DNA of 64,000 nt from Leptothoe spongobia TAU-MAC 1115 (GTDB lineage: Bacteria > Cyanobacteriota > Cyanobacteriia > Phormidesmidales > Phormidesmidaceae). Every line of letters begins with the position of its first letter. Position 1 is the stretch's first letter. Position numbers and translations under genes: made by a program. Shown here piece after piece: positions 9,326 to 18,017 of this stretch. The notes beneath the pieces are model-generated. The model was given only the letters and a program-made list of their open reading frames with translations, searched no databases and was not told the DNA's origin. The DNA lies in assembly GCF_018739885.1 (NCBI RefSeq), contig NZ_JADOES010000001.1, forward strand, positions 124,001-188,000, given 5' to 3'.

Positions 9326-9360
9326 TATTTATTTATAGGTAATAGCCCTATAAATAAATA
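9326..9360. other. AT-rich hairpin
   Basis: Perfect 14-bp stem (TATTTATTTATAGG at 9326-9339 with its complement at 9347-9360) and a 7-base loop. It lies downstream of the small minus-strand ORF at 9390-9500 and upstream of the CobO-like/dcd pair. It could end the small transcript or regulate the pair; there is no clear U-run. Confidence 0.5.
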
Positions 9361-9389
9361 CAACCACCGTAAAATCTTGTCCTGAAATC

Positions 9390-9500
9390 TTACACAGGAT
9401 GAAACAAAGCTGAGGAGGCTAGAGCGACGATTGTAACTATTGTGAAAGTTGCGATCGCAACAACCACACCCACTTTGTCTGCTTTAACCCGTTTTTTCAT
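9390..9500 (-). CDS. Candidate 36-residue single-pass membrane protein
   Basis: Short ORF of 36 codons plus stop beginning MKKRVKADKVG. A basic N-terminus is followed by one hydrophobic helix (VVVAIATFTIVTIVALASSALF, about residues 12-33) and an HPV end. GAGGTGCTCT directly precedes the ATG, which places GAGG about 6 bases upstream, a good ribosome-binding site. The size and architecture resemble the small subunits of photosystems and the cytochrome b6f complex, but it does not match PetG, PetL, PetM, PetN, PsbX or PsaM as I know them. The function is unknown. Confidence 0.5.
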   Translation of the reverse strand: MKKRVKADKVGVVVAIATFTIVTIVALASSALFHPV

Positions 9501-9633
9501 AGAGCACCTCATCGGCACTGGTCAATAGGCCATCGTCCCATCGCGGAGCTTTAGGATAGCACTGACACAACTATCAACCACCAAAGCAGGCTATGGTCAA
9601 AAAGTGACATCATTTCTTAAGAAACTCTACCCC

Positions 9634-10296
9634 ATGCTAAAAGCGGTTGTATTTGATCTGGACGGCACCCTTGCTCATACTGATCCAATTCACTTTCAAG
9701 TGTGGCAAACGTTGCTAGCTCCCCATGGTCATAGTGTGGATCAGGTATTTTACGACCGATTTATCAGCGGTCGTCTTAACCCTGATATTGTGCGAGACCT
9801 GCTGCCTCAGTTTTCCGTGGATGAGGGCATAGCCTTTAGCGCTGACAAAGAAGCTGAGTTTCGAGCATTGGCCGCTAACCAACTGCAACGTATGCCAGGC
9901 CTGACCGATTTCTTGCATCATATTGAGCATCAGGGATATGCCATTGCCCTGGTTACCAATGCTCCTCGTCCCAATACAGAGTTTATGCTTAAGACCTTGG
10001 CCTTAAGCAATATTTTTGAGCCGGTGATCATCGCTGATGATTTGCCTAGGGGAAAACCCGATCCTCTGCCATACCAAACGGCTTTAGATCAGCTGGAATT
10101 ACAACCAAGCGAAGCGCTTGTGTTTGAGGATTCTCCCACTGGAGTCAAGGCAGCTGTAGCTGCAGGCATTCCTACAATTGGAGTAACATCCACCCATAGT
10201 GACGCTACTCTCTGTGACTTTGGAGCGCTATTCACAATTCCCGACTTTACCGATAGTCGATTGTTGACCTATATCACCAAGCAGGTGCTAGCTTGA
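9634..10296 (+). CDS. HAD-superfamily hydrolase (phosphoglycolate phosphatase / beta-phosphoglucomutase-like)
   Basis: 220 residues from the ATG at 9634; an in-frame GTG 30 bases upstream is an alternative. HAD motif I is VVFDLDGTL at residues 5-13 (nucleophile Asp8, acid/base Asp10), motif II includes ALVTNAPRP (about 96-104), motif III is GKPDPLPYQTAL (about 134-145) and motif IV is VFEDSPTGVKAA (about 158-169). The small helical cap between motifs I and II places it in subfamily I with phosphoglycolate phosphatases and beta-phosphoglucomutases. The substrate cannot be told from sequence. It is a free-standing gene. Confidence 0.85.
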   Translation: MLKAVVFDLDGTLAHTDPIHFQVWQTLLAPHGHSVDQVFYDRFISGRLNPDIVRDLLPQFSVDEGIAFSADKEAEFRALAANQLQRMPGLTDFLHHIEHQGYAIALVTNAPRPNTEFMLKTLALSNIFEPVIIADDLPRGKPDPLPYQTALDQLELQPSEALVFEDSPTGVKAAVAAGIPTIGVTSTHSDATLCDFGALFTIPDFTDSRLLTYITKQVLA

Positions 10297-10407
10297 AGAA
10301 TAGGGGATGCTTATATTTGAGCCATAACATCTTTGTCATGGTTGGAGAGTTGCAAGAATTCGGCAAACTCTTAAATGTTAAGAATGGATTAGTTTCAAGT
10401 TTCAATC

Positions 10408-10710
10408 ATGAGCAATGCTGCTGACGATCAGCCTCAAACCGTTCAGGACCGTCTGGCCAGTTTACGTCACCTAGCCCAAGCCTTTCCGAAAGAGCAGCGT
10501 GAGGATGTGCTGCTCGAACTTGATGATCTCAGCTCAGACCTACAGGCCAACACCGATGGTTCCAGTATCCAAACCCTACACCAACGGTTAAAGCGTTTAG
10601 CCGCCATTGCCATGATGGCTCGCATGTTTGCGTCCAATAATCAGCAGGCAATTGAGGAATTTGCGAATCATTTGGTGGAGTTGACAAATGCGACGAAGAT
10701 CGAAAAGTAG
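10408..10710 (+). CDS. Hypothetical alpha-helical protein
   Basis: 100 residues, acidic and predicted almost entirely helical (for example VQDRLASLRHLAQAFP and TLHQRLKRLAAIAMMARM). No signal peptide or membrane helix and no recognised domain. It ends 9 bases before the stop of the convergent cation efflux gene. The amphipathic patterning suggests a small helical-bundle or oligomeric protein. The function is unknown, and I support it as a gene mainly from clean composition and its ATG. Confidence 0.6.
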   Translation: MSNAADDQPQTVQDRLASLRHLAQAFPKEQREDVLLELDDLSSDLQANTDGSSIQTLHQRLKRLAAIAMMARMFASNNQQAIEEFANHLVELTNATKIEK

Positions 10711-10719
10711 TCGGTGGGA

Positions 10720-11631
10720 CTAATAATAATTTCGTACCGGTAATGAATAGTCTTGCTCTACCCAAATTTGGGCGCTGACGGGTCCGTAATGATGCCGTAA
10801 AGCACTTTCTACCCGTTCTCCAATGGTGCGGGCCATGCCGAGAAATTCTGGGTGGACAGCTAGATAGAGCTCGATCCAGACTTGACGCCCGACCATGCCA
10901 CGTGAACGAATACGGTTGCAACGAGTGACGCCTTCGACGGTGGTGACAACCTGAGCGATAGCCTCGGGGGCAATGGCAGTGGGCCGTAGCAACATGGGCA
11001 GTTGTGTATTAAGGACACGCCAGAAACTGTGGAGGGTGAGTATAGTCAGTGCGATCGCAATCAGCGGATCGAGCCAGGTATGACCGCGCCAAATACCCAC
11101 CAAACCCAGCAACATTGCCATACTCAGCCAGCCATCACTCAACACATGTTGGGTAGTGAGCTTGAGTCCCACACTAGGCAAATATCGACCTTGGTAAGAC
11201 ACCAGTAGTGCCAACGTCAAGGCAATGGCTACCATAGCCGCCATTAGCTGCATGAGGGCAACCGTGACTTCCACCGGAAAGGGTAATGTGCTTCCCTTCA
11301 TCGCCGCTTCGAATTGACCTACGGTGACGATCAAAATGCTGACTCCAAAGAATCCCAATAGGGCGGCTAAGATCAAGGCCCCACCGACCTCTCCTCGACC
11401 ATGGCCCCATATTTCTCGGCCCAGGGGACGTTGGGATGATGCCACTGCAGTCAAACTCAGCGTCGTGCTAAAAACATCGATTAGTGTGTGTAAGGATTCT
11501 GCTAACAGGCAAAGCGATTGACTGGCCCAACCAGCCGTTACCTCAATTGTCAAAATCACCAAGTTAGCCCACAACATCATGAGCAACAGGCGATAGCATG
11601 TTTGCCGTTGTTGCCCAGCGTCTATGACCAT
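10720..11631 (-). CDS. Cation diffusion facilitator (CDF) family metal efflux protein
   Basis: 303 residues with six predicted membrane helices. Both metal-site motifs of the CDF transmembrane domain are present: ESLHTLIDVFSTTLSL in TM2 (HxxxD) and TTQHVLSDGWLSMAML in TM5 (HxxxD), the His-Asp pairs typical of Zn2+-transporting members. A C-terminal cytoplasmic ferredoxin-like domain follows (VEGVTRCNRIRSRGMVG, then VWIELYLAVHPEF). It exports divalent metal, probably zinc, by proton antiport. The 5' region carries an unusual tandem repeat tract (11670-11754). No metalloregulator gene is adjacent. Confidence 0.85.
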   Translation of the reverse strand: MVIDAGQQRQTCYRLLLMMLWANLVILTIEVTAGWASQSLCLLAESLHTLIDVFSTTLSLTAVASSQRPLGREIWGHGRGEVGGALILAALLGFFGVSILIVTVGQFEAAMKGSTLPFPVEVTVALMQLMAAMVAIALTLALLVSYQGRYLPSVGLKLTTQHVLSDGWLSMAMLLGLVGIWRGHTWLDPLIAIALTILTLHSFWRVLNTQLPMLLRPTAIAPEAIAQVVTTVEGVTRCNRIRSRGMVGRQVWIELYLAVHPEFLGMARTIGERVESALRHHYGPVSAQIWVEQDYSLPVRNYY

Positions 11632-11669
11632 GGGGGAATCAACCAGAGCATATTCAATGACATATCCCG

Positions 11670-11754
11670 GCCAAGGGACGTATCCCTGCCAAGGGACGTA
11701 TCCCTGCCAAGGGACATGTCCCTGCTAAAAAGACGCGTCCCCTGCCAAGGGACC
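11670..11754. repeat. 18-bp tandem repeats with internal palindromes before the cation efflux gene
   Basis: The 571-base gap 11632-12202 carries head-to-tail units GCCAAGGGACGTATCCCT at 11670-11687 and 11688-11705, a variant GCCAAGGGACATGTCCCT at 11706-11723, a diverged 20-base unit at 11724-11743 and a partial unit at 11744-11754. Each unit contains a GGGACnnnTCCC-type palindrome. The tract ends 39 bases upstream of the efflux start. No gene is seen in the rest of the gap. Confidence 0.85.
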
Positions 11755-12076
11755 ATAGCACGGTGAGCAGATTGTCATCAAAACTAGTGGAGAAATAAAA
11801 AAATGCTGATTTTAGTTAGTTACCAGCGTAAATGTAAGTATGCTTGAAATTCAGAGCCGGTTGCCCCCAGTTTTTGTTCAGGCTTACCAGGTAGAATCTG
11901 TCGCCCCATGGATGAACCTGTCATACATAAGCATTTCTAACAGAGCGATCACCCTCTAAATTAGTAATAGCAAAATCTTGTTGGCGATAGGTGTCTATTT
12001 GGAGTGGATGCTGCCTATCGATGCCTGCAGGCATTAGTGCGCCGAGAAAGCATTGTCAAAAAATTTAAAAGCAGAA

Positions 12077-12114
12077 AGGGTACCGACGACTGGCCGTGTT
12101 TCGTCTCGGTACCC
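12077..12114. other. GC-rich hairpin in the 11632-12202 gap
   Basis: AGGGTACCGA and its exact complement form a 10-bp stem closing a stem-loop of about 38 bases, with extra CGA/TCG pairing inside. On the minus strand the stem is followed by CTGCTTTTAAATTTTTT, so it may end transcription from the minus-strand gene at 12203-13051. Confidence 0.5.
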
Positions 12115-12202
12115 TTACTGGTTCGCTCCTCACACACATCTATGAGTTTAGGGCATATTGCGGAATTTGTCAGCCCCGTTCCAAATTTCTATGTCTAAAC
12201 AA

Positions 12203-13051
12203 TCAAAAATGCGCTGCCATGTGATAGCTCAACCTCTCATGTAGCAGTTGTTTTAGGACAATTTGAGTCGGTGCTAGCCAATGGTTGATTTCTTTAGCTG
12301 CTGGTGAGGCTGGTCTGGTTATGGCAGTGCATTGCTCTAATGCTTGTATCAATTGGTTCGCTTGCTGCAAGAGCTGGGGTGGTTTGGCCTCGTCCCAGCG
12401 ATCGCAAATATCCAACAAGCCATGAATCAATGTGTGTAGGTGAGGGGATGGCACTTGAAACCCCGTAGAAAAAACATTATTTGCTTCCATGGAAGCAATC
12501 TGGTCGTGCGTTTCCCACAGACCCATCTGATGATGTAAGTTTTGCCATCGACAGCAAAGCTCATATCCAGACTGCAATTTCCATAGATTTTCAACCGATA
12601 TAGGCAATGGCAGCTTATGCTCTGATGTCACCTCAAGAGTTGGCAGTGACTGTTGAATTAGACGCTGTCGCCATTGCTCGATTCCATACTGAGAAATGAC
12701 AAACTCTAGCCAGCCATCATCATTCGTACGAATACTTGACCATATTGGCTGCATTGTTTGATTTTGCAAAAAAGCCAATATCCTAGATGCAATTTCACCG
12801 ACAGGTTGCTGCCAGATTTTTTCTAACTTCAGTGGAATTGCAGAAACATATGTAACCGTTTCTCTACAATGAATTTTTTTTAAGGGAATATTCTGATGAC
12901 AAATATGTGTGGTTTTACCGATGCTTAATAAAACTGCTGAATATCTAAGAGGAGTATGAAGGTTTGACGTAGATAATTCTTGATTGATGTGATTAAGAAC
13001 TTCAATCGAGGAAGCTAAGTCAGACATTAATGTCCGTTTTAACGAAACCAT
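12203..13051 (-). CDS. Conserved hypothetical; C-terminus resembles the ArgS DALR anticodon-binding domain
   Basis: 282 residues, soluble, no signal peptide. The C-terminal part (about residues 200-280: HTLIHGLLDICDRW, a helix QLLQQANQLIQALEQC and a final WLAPTQIVLKQLLHERL) has the helical pattern of the DALR anticodon-binding domain at the end of arginyl-tRNA synthetases. No HIGH or KMSKS catalytic core is present. I infer a free-standing ArgS-related RNA-binding-like domain. It is divergent from the Crp-family regulator at 13457. The start could instead be the in-frame ATG at 13027. The 405-base gap 13052-13456 between them is AT-rich; I see no gene or known site in it. Confidence 0.55.
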   Translation of the reverse strand: MVSLKRTLMSDLASSIEVLNHINQELSTSNLHTPLRYSAVLLSIGKTTHICHQNIPLKKIHCRETVTYVSAIPLKLEKIWQQPVGEIASRILAFLQNQTMQPIWSSIRTNDDGWLEFVISQYGIEQWRQRLIQQSLPTLEVTSEHKLPLPISVENLWKLQSGYELCCRWQNLHHQMGLWETHDQIASMEANNVFSTGFQVPSPHLHTLIHGLLDICDRWDEAKPPQLLQQANQLIQALEQCTAITRPASPAAKEINHWLAPTQIVLKQLLHERLSYHMAAHF

Positions 13052-13456
13052 GTCATATTTGTATTAACTGGGTAAATGTACAGAGCTTGCTCTGTTCACC
13101 CCTTTTTTTGACTGCAATATAGATTTCAGGTTGGATTGTAAAAATCCATATTGGATTTCAATAATCCACTTCAACAAAAGCTGAAGTAAATATAAAGAAG
13201 TCAATTTCGGGATGCCAATCAGATCAGTCGTTTGTATTAATGTACTTGATGTATTTGTTTCGTATACTGATCGTGGTTTTACGGTTGACAGATACAAAGG
13301 CTCCTTAGCTGTTGACATAGGGCATTTAAGATATTTCTTTTTAATTTTCATAACTGACTGCTTGCAGGGCGCATCGAGGGCTGGGGTTTTCTTACAATCG
13401 AAAGCTTTCCAGACTATTTGTTTTGGCTAAAAACTCTATGGCTTGACACTAGGTAA

Positions 13457-14203
13457 ATGACACTATCTGAACTATCGACAACTTCCAGCACCTTTTCCAT
13501 GTCCTCATCTATCCCAGCAGATGATGCTCGGCCATTTCATGTATGGCAACGGATTCTTGATTGGGCTCAAGAGCACTACCGATGTCGGACGTTTAGCAAG
13601 GATGAGCGGATTCCGACACGTCCGGGACTGCTTTATCTAGTGCAGCAGGGAGCTGTGCGTTTGGTGGGGAGTGCTCAGGTTAGCGCCACGCTCAAGCAGC
13701 AAAAGAGTTCTTCGGCTAGAGTGCCTTTGGTTGCAGCAGAGGAGGCATTTCTGGGGTTTGTTGGAGCGGGACAACCCTTCGAGATTGTGGCCCAGCCGCC
13801 ATTTACTCTCCAGAGCTTTTCCCATGTGGATCAAACTACGATTGTCTGGCTCTACTGGAATGACTTGGATACCTGGCCTCATTTCCGTCGTGAGGTGTTA
13901 GATGCATTTCGTCGTCAGCATCAGCGTAAATTGTTATGGTTAAGTACCCTGGGGCAACGCCGCACTATCGATCGTCTGTTGGGCTTTTTAACTCTGCTTG
14001 TGGATGAGTACGGTGAACCTTATGACCATGGTTATTATCTGCCTTTTCCACTAACCCATGCTCAAATTGGTAGCGCCATCGGCTCTACTCGCGTGACGGT
14101 TACTCGTCTAATGGGTAAATTACGTCAGCGTGGTTTGATTCAAAGCCATGGTGAGAATCTCATCAGTATTCCGTTTGGTTCTAGTCTCAAGCAGCAGGGA
14201 TAA
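13457..14203 (+). CDS. Crp/Fnr-family transcriptional regulator, NtcA-related
   Basis: 248 residues: a cyclic-nucleotide-binding-like beta-barrel domain (about 45-150) and a C-terminal winged helix whose recognition segment is HAQIGSAIGSTRVTVTRLMGKLRQRGLI (about 203-230). That segment is nearly the one of cyanobacterial NtcA (IGSTRVTVTRLLG). The sensor half is not NtcA: the effector residues are not conserved and the N-terminus carries a Ser/Thr-rich extension. DNA specificity may therefore overlap the NtcA consensus GTA-N8-TAC, with a different signal. Divergent from the DALR-like gene. Confidence 0.82.
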   Translation: MTLSELSTTSSTFSMSSSIPADDARPFHVWQRILDWAQEHYRCRTFSKDERIPTRPGLLYLVQQGAVRLVGSAQVSATLKQQKSSSARVPLVAAEEAFLGFVGAGQPFEIVAQPPFTLQSFSHVDQTTIVWLYWNDLDTWPHFRREVLDAFRRQHQRKLLWLSTLGQRRTIDRLLGFLTLLVDEYGEPYDHGYYLPFPLTHAQIGSAIGSTRVTVTRLMGKLRQRGLIQSHGENLISIPFGSSLKQQG

Positions 14204-14238
14204 GGTAGAAAATTCTTCAAAAAAGGAATCGATAAATT

Positions 14239-14286
14239 CTAAAGAGACTGTAGAGACCTTGCAGGCAAGGTCTCTACAGTCTCTTT
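14239..14286. repeat. Long perfect inverted repeat (23-bp arms) between convergent genes
   Basis: Arms at 14239-14261 and 14264-14286 are exact complements with only AG between them. The inner part (GTAGAGACCTTGC) resembles the arms of the palindrome near 63.6 kb. It lies between the stops of the Crp-family gene and the convergent kinase gene and may act as a bidirectional terminator or be a REP-type element. Confidence 0.85.
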
Positions 14287-14322
14287 AAAGGGTGTTGTGT
14301 GTCGAATACATATCTTGCCAAA

Positions 14323-16419
14323 CTACCTGAGTCGGGCAAACCCTACGGCAGCTAAGGTTGATTGTCCTTCTTCCGATAAAATCAGCTGCGCATAGGCTCG
14401 ACCAATGGGAGCATCGGCATTACTCACGATATAAATCTTACGTGTCAGAGGGTAGTCCCCAGAGGCAAAGCCATCAAGGTTTGGTTGATTGCGCTGCCTG
14501 GGACAGTTCTGCAAATCAATGTAAGGAGGCTGATAAGGAGGCTGTTGATCGATAGAGATGGGCTTGACTGTGCATTGGGCAACGACTTCTGGTGCTGATG
14601 CAAAATAGATAGAGCCTGGGGTATTTGCCGTTAGTCGCAAGGCTTCGGTTGTATTAACGCTGCGCTGTACATTGCTGGCTAATGCTTCGCCATTGAGTAT
14701 GGTCTTACTAAAGAAGCTGACGGTGCCGCCTATATCATTGCGAGAAATGGGGACAATGGGCAAATCAGGTCCACCCACTTGCTGCCAGTTATCGATCCGC
14801 CCGGTGTAAATATTCCGCAATTCCGTCTGACTGATATTCGCAATCGATAGTTCTGGATGGGTGACAATAGCCACCCCCTCGATGGCGACAGGAAATTCTT
14901 CTAAGGTAATGCCCTGCTGTTTGGCTTGTCGTTTTTCTTCTGAGGTCAGGGGACGGGATGTTTGAGCAAAATCTAACTCACCATTGAGCAGCATTTGGAT
15001 CCCCGCAGATGATCCAGCGGATTGATTAGTGGGAGCTTGATAAATCAACTCTAGTCCTGGAATGACTTGCTGCAATCTAGGATCAATTACGCCTCGAATG
15101 GGAGCCCAAGTTGTACTGCCTCCATATCTATATTGTCCGGGGAGGATTTCCACATCCTGAAAGTTACTAACTGGCGTAATGCCTGATAGCTGCGGTGTAC
15201 CAATACCAAATAAGCCTTCTTGTTTGATGAGCCAGCTTCCCCCTCCTAGCACAGCTGCCAATAAGACTAACCCCAGCATCCAGGGACGTAAAAAGCCTAG
15301 TTTGGGCTGTCGAGTTGCAATTGGTTTGGGGGAGGAAGATTTAGCCATAGGCGGAGACGGTGCTGCTGCTATGGGTGCGGAGGTCGAAGGAGCTACGGGG
15401 ATAGGCGGCGGTGGAGCTGCAGTTGGAAGTGGGCTAGGGATTGATGATTGTTGTGGCTGAGAGAGATTGGGAGTAGAGGGGCCAACCATGAGGGCTTTTA
15501 ATGTATCTTCAGCATTGCTGTATCGGTCTTGAGGACTAGCGTTGAGCAGTTTATTGAGTACGGTGGCTAGATGGCTATCTTGCAGGGTGACGTGATTTTG
15601 CCAGAGCCAACGATTGCTATAGCTATCAAATAGCTCCGTGGTTTCTTTCCCAGTTAGCAAAACAATGCAGGTGACGGCTAAGGAGTAGAGATCAGATGCA
15701 GGAAAAACCTGACCACCGGTCACTTGCTCCGGTGGAGCATAGCCTGTGGTGTAAATACCGGTTGATTGGGTAGCTGCAGCCCCAGTGACCTGTTTAACTG
15801 CGCCAAAATCCAAGAGATATAGCTGATTATCAACCGTCTTCATGATGTTAGACGGTTTGATATCGCGATGAATTGCCCCGTTACTGTGGACAAACTCTAG
15901 AACTTGTAAAATGGAAACCAGAATAGCTTTGACGGCCCCCTCAGGGAGTGTGTCTCGTCGTTCTAGGATTTGCTCTAGGTCTTCTCCATCAATGAATTCT
16001 TGGACTAAGTAAAAGTATTCTTCGTCCTTGCCTGATGAGGGTGATTTCACCACGATGGGGAAATAGGCAAAGAGATCGGGGATTTGAGGATGCTGATTAC
16101 CCAGGCGTTCTAGGACTTCTGCTTCTCGGGCAAACAACTGCTGGGCGATCTGGAGTTGTTGTTGATTGAGCTGGGCTGAGGGTTGGAATAATTTAACGAC
16201 ACAGGGCCTCAGAGCAGGAGTATCGCGATCGCACGCATAAAATGCAGAGCCAAAACCACCCTGTCCCAAAAGTCGCTGGGGCAAATAGCGCCCCCTTAGC
16301 ATTAACGGCATCCCACAGTTTGTACAAAACAACTGCGAGACTGTTCGAATTGAATCCTTTAGATTTGGATGAGGATTAACTGGCCGAGAACATCCAGGCC
16401 GAGTACAGTGTAATTGCAT
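14323..16419 (-). CDS. Ser/Thr protein kinase with zinc ribbon and C-terminal PstS-like solute-binding domain
   Basis: 698 residues. An N-terminal zinc ribbon (CTRPGC at 5-10 and CTNCG at 32-36) precedes a complete Hanks kinase: Gly-loop LGQGGFGSAF (51-60), Lys76, catalytic HRD at 184-186 (IHRDIKPSN) and DFG at 205-207. A Pro/Ala/Ser linker (about 315-370) leads to one membrane helix (about 380-397). The rest (about 420-698) is a phosphate-ABC-type binding domain, with GSSAGIQMLLNGELDFAQTS and IPISRNDIGGTVSFF-like motifs. The topology puts the kinase in the cytoplasm and the binding domain outside, suggesting ligand sensing, perhaps of an oxyanion (inference). The next gene is rbcR on the same strand. 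Confidence 0.88.
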   Translation of the reverse strand: MQLHCTRPGCSRPVNPHPNLKDSIRTVSQLFCTNCGMPLMLRGRYLPQRLLGQGGFGSAFYACDRDTPALRPCVVKLFQPSAQLNQQQLQIAQQLFAREAEVLERLGNQHPQIPDLFAYFPIVVKSPSSGKDEEYFYLVQEFIDGEDLEQILERRDTLPEGAVKAILVSILQVLEFVHSNGAIHRDIKPSNIMKTVDNQLYLLDFGAVKQVTGAAATQSTGIYTTGYAPPEQVTGGQVFPASDLYSLAVTCIVLLTGKETTELFDSYSNRWLWQNHVTLQDSHLATVLNKLLNASPQDRYSNAEDTLKALMVGPSTPNLSQPQQSSIPSPLPTAAPPPPIPVAPSTSAPIAAAPSPPMAKSSSPKPIATRQPKLGFLRPWMLGLVLLAAVLGGGSWLIKQEGLFGIGTPQLSGITPVSNFQDVEILPGQYRYGGSTTWAPIRGVIDPRLQQVIPGLELIYQAPTNQSAGSSAGIQMLLNGELDFAQTSRPLTSEEKRQAKQQGITLEEFPVAIEGVAIVTHPELSIANISQTELRNIYTGRIDNWQQVGGPDLPIVPISRNDIGGTVSFFSKTILNGEALASNVQRSVNTTEALRLTANTPGSIYFASAPEVVAQCTVKPISIDQQPPYQPPYIDLQNCPRQRNQPNLDGFASGDYPLTRKIYIVSNADAPIGRAYAQLILSEEGQSTLAAVGFARLR

Positions 16420-16500
16420 GGAGCAACAACGTGACGACGCATTAAAGTGGCAACGCCTAAGAATAAGCTAGCAACGCCTAAAAGTAAGCCTACCTGAAGC

Positions 16501-17541
16501 TTAGCCGTTCTCTTCCACGTTTTTCTTATCCATGGGCTGCCCATTAGCAGTGGGCTTAGCAGGAGGGGGTGGATTGCCACCATTTTTCTTGCGATCTGGC
16601 CGATGGTCAAAGTCAATTTCCCGCTTAGTAAACTGGGGCAAAATTTCTTTTGTAAATGCACCTGCCGCAGTCGATCGGTAACGGTTGGGGTTAAAAATAA
16701 CTGACAACGTACGTTTGACCACCACCGAATCAATCTTGGCGCGATGCAGCACCCCCATCTGGAGTTCTTTCTCAATAGCTGAGATCGATACAAAGGCCAC
16801 CCCCAGCCCTGATTGAACAGCGTTTTTGATAGCCTCGATAGAATTCAATTCCATCTCGATGCGTAGTCTTCGAGTTTCGATACCACAGCGTGTCAACACC
16901 TGGTCAATCACCTTTCGAATTGTGGACTGAGAATCCAGGGAAATAAACTTGAGCTTGTAGAGATCCTCTCGCTGAATAGCCTGGCTACTTGCTAATGGAT
17001 GAAATACTGGCATAATCAAGGCCAATTCATCTTCGGCGTAGGGAATAATTTCTAACGAATCCTGTAGCTCTGACGGTACTTCCCCACCGATAATCGCTAG
17101 ATCAATTTGGCCGTTGCCCACACTCCAAGAGGTGCGACGGGTAGAATGGACGTGAAGCTGTACAGCTACATCGGGATAACGCTGACGAAACAAGCCAATC
17201 ATCCTTGGCAGCAAATAGGTACCCGTAGTTTGACTGGCTCCGACAATGAGGGTGCCACCTTGTAGTTTTTGTAGATCCTCGATGGCACGACACGTTTCCT
17301 GACACAAACTAAGGATGCGATCGCCATATTCCAAAAGCAGATAACCAGCCTCTGTCAGCTGAGCCCGTCTACCCCCACGATCAAACAGCGGCACATCTAA
17401 CTGGCGCTCTAAGTTTTGTACCTGTAGACTCACGGCAGGCTGAGATACGTAAAGGCTATCGGCAGCTCGCTTAAAACTACCCTCCGCAGCAATCGCCTTT
17501 AGAATGCGCAGTTGATCTAACGTAAACGGGAGGTCAGACAT
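16501..17541 (-). CDS. rbcR: LysR-type regulator RbcR (RuBisCO operon regulator)
   Basis: 346 residues. The N-terminal winged helix ([20 protein letters not shown], then [19 protein letters not shown]) and the effector domain ([40 protein letters not shown]) closely match cyanobacterial and algal RbcR/Ycf30, which controls carbon-fixation and carbon-concentration genes. The last 40 residues are a low-complexity Pro/Lys/Asn tail, as is common in this family. Transcribed away from a region with a 16-bp palindrome (17670-17685) that could be an autoregulatory site. Confidence 0.92.
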   Translation of the reverse strand: MSDLPFTLDQLRILKAIAAEGSFKRAADSLYVSQPAVSLQVQNLERQLDVPLFDRGGRRAQLTEAGYLLLEYGDRILSLCQETCRAIEDLQKLQGGTLIVGASQTTGTYLLPRMIGLFRQRYPDVAVQLHVHSTRRTSWSVGNGQIDLAIIGGEVPSELQDSLEIIPYAEDELALIMPVFHPLASSQAIQREDLYKLKFISLDSQSTIRKVIDQVLTRCGIETRRLRIEMELNSIEAIKNAVQSGLGVAFVSISAIEKELQMGVLHRAKIDSVVVKRTLSVIFNPNRYRSTAAGAFTKEILPQFTKREIDFDHRPDRKKNGGNPPPPAKPTANGQPMDKKNVEENG

Positions 17542-17669
17542 AACGGTTAGGGTATCAACGCCAGTATTTTAAGCAAAACCCTTGGCACGATTGAGTAGGA
17601 ACTATGGGAAAAACATCTGTACGTAATCAGATAGAGTAACCCTGTTGCTACCGAACAAGCAGACTAGCA

Positions 17670-17685
17670 AACGTGCTAGCACGTT
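17670..17685. promoter_or_regulatory. 16-bp perfect palindrome upstream of rbcR
   Basis: AACGTGCTAGCACGTT, 129 bases upstream of the rbcR start and between it and the divergent gene at 18018. Perfect dyads at such positions often bind regulators; LysR boxes are usually T-N11-A, so the identity of the binder is unknown. I saw no gene in the rest of 17542-18017. Confidence 0.5.
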
Positions 17686-18017
17686 AGAGTCTACATGATG
17701 TGTAGTTTCATCATTCCTTATGAAGGGAGAATAACTCAAAACGTTCACTAAGTAATCGTTTGTGAGGAAATCTTTGAGAGAAAGCAATCGATTCACCGCT
17801 GTTGATATAAGGGCAGCCTAATTCGTGGTTTATTTGCCGTTGCTGATTTAGCAGATATCCCGGTCTGTTGAGATGCTATTTGTCCAATCCCATCCATCTT
17901 GATCCTCAGCAACATGGTTTAACCTTGCCTGCGTCCAGCCTGAATGTGTGCGGTAGTGGTCACTATCAGCTTCAACTTGGATGTGGTTTATGTCATACCT
18001 GCTCTAACTCTATTTAT

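Noticed and set aside
11518..12198. Plus-strand frames across the tandem repeats and hairpin
   Set aside because: The first is only a translation of the 18-mer repeats (repeated PRDVSL-type sequence); the second crosses a strong hairpin and has no ribosome-binding site.
13064..13430. Open frames of 72-95 codons on both strands between the DALR-like gene and the Crp-family gene
   Set aside because: AT-rich divergent promoter region, no ribosome-binding site, composition unlike proteins.
13457..14203. NtcA itself
   Set aside because: Only the recognition helix region matches; the effector domain and N-terminus are different.
16359..16793. 144-codon minus-strand frame between the kinase and rbcR
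   Set aside because: It overlaps both real genes in another frame and shows no family features.
17602..17796. 64-codon minus-strand frame upstream of rbcR
   Set aside because: No ribosome-binding site, spans the palindrome, no protein-like pattern.
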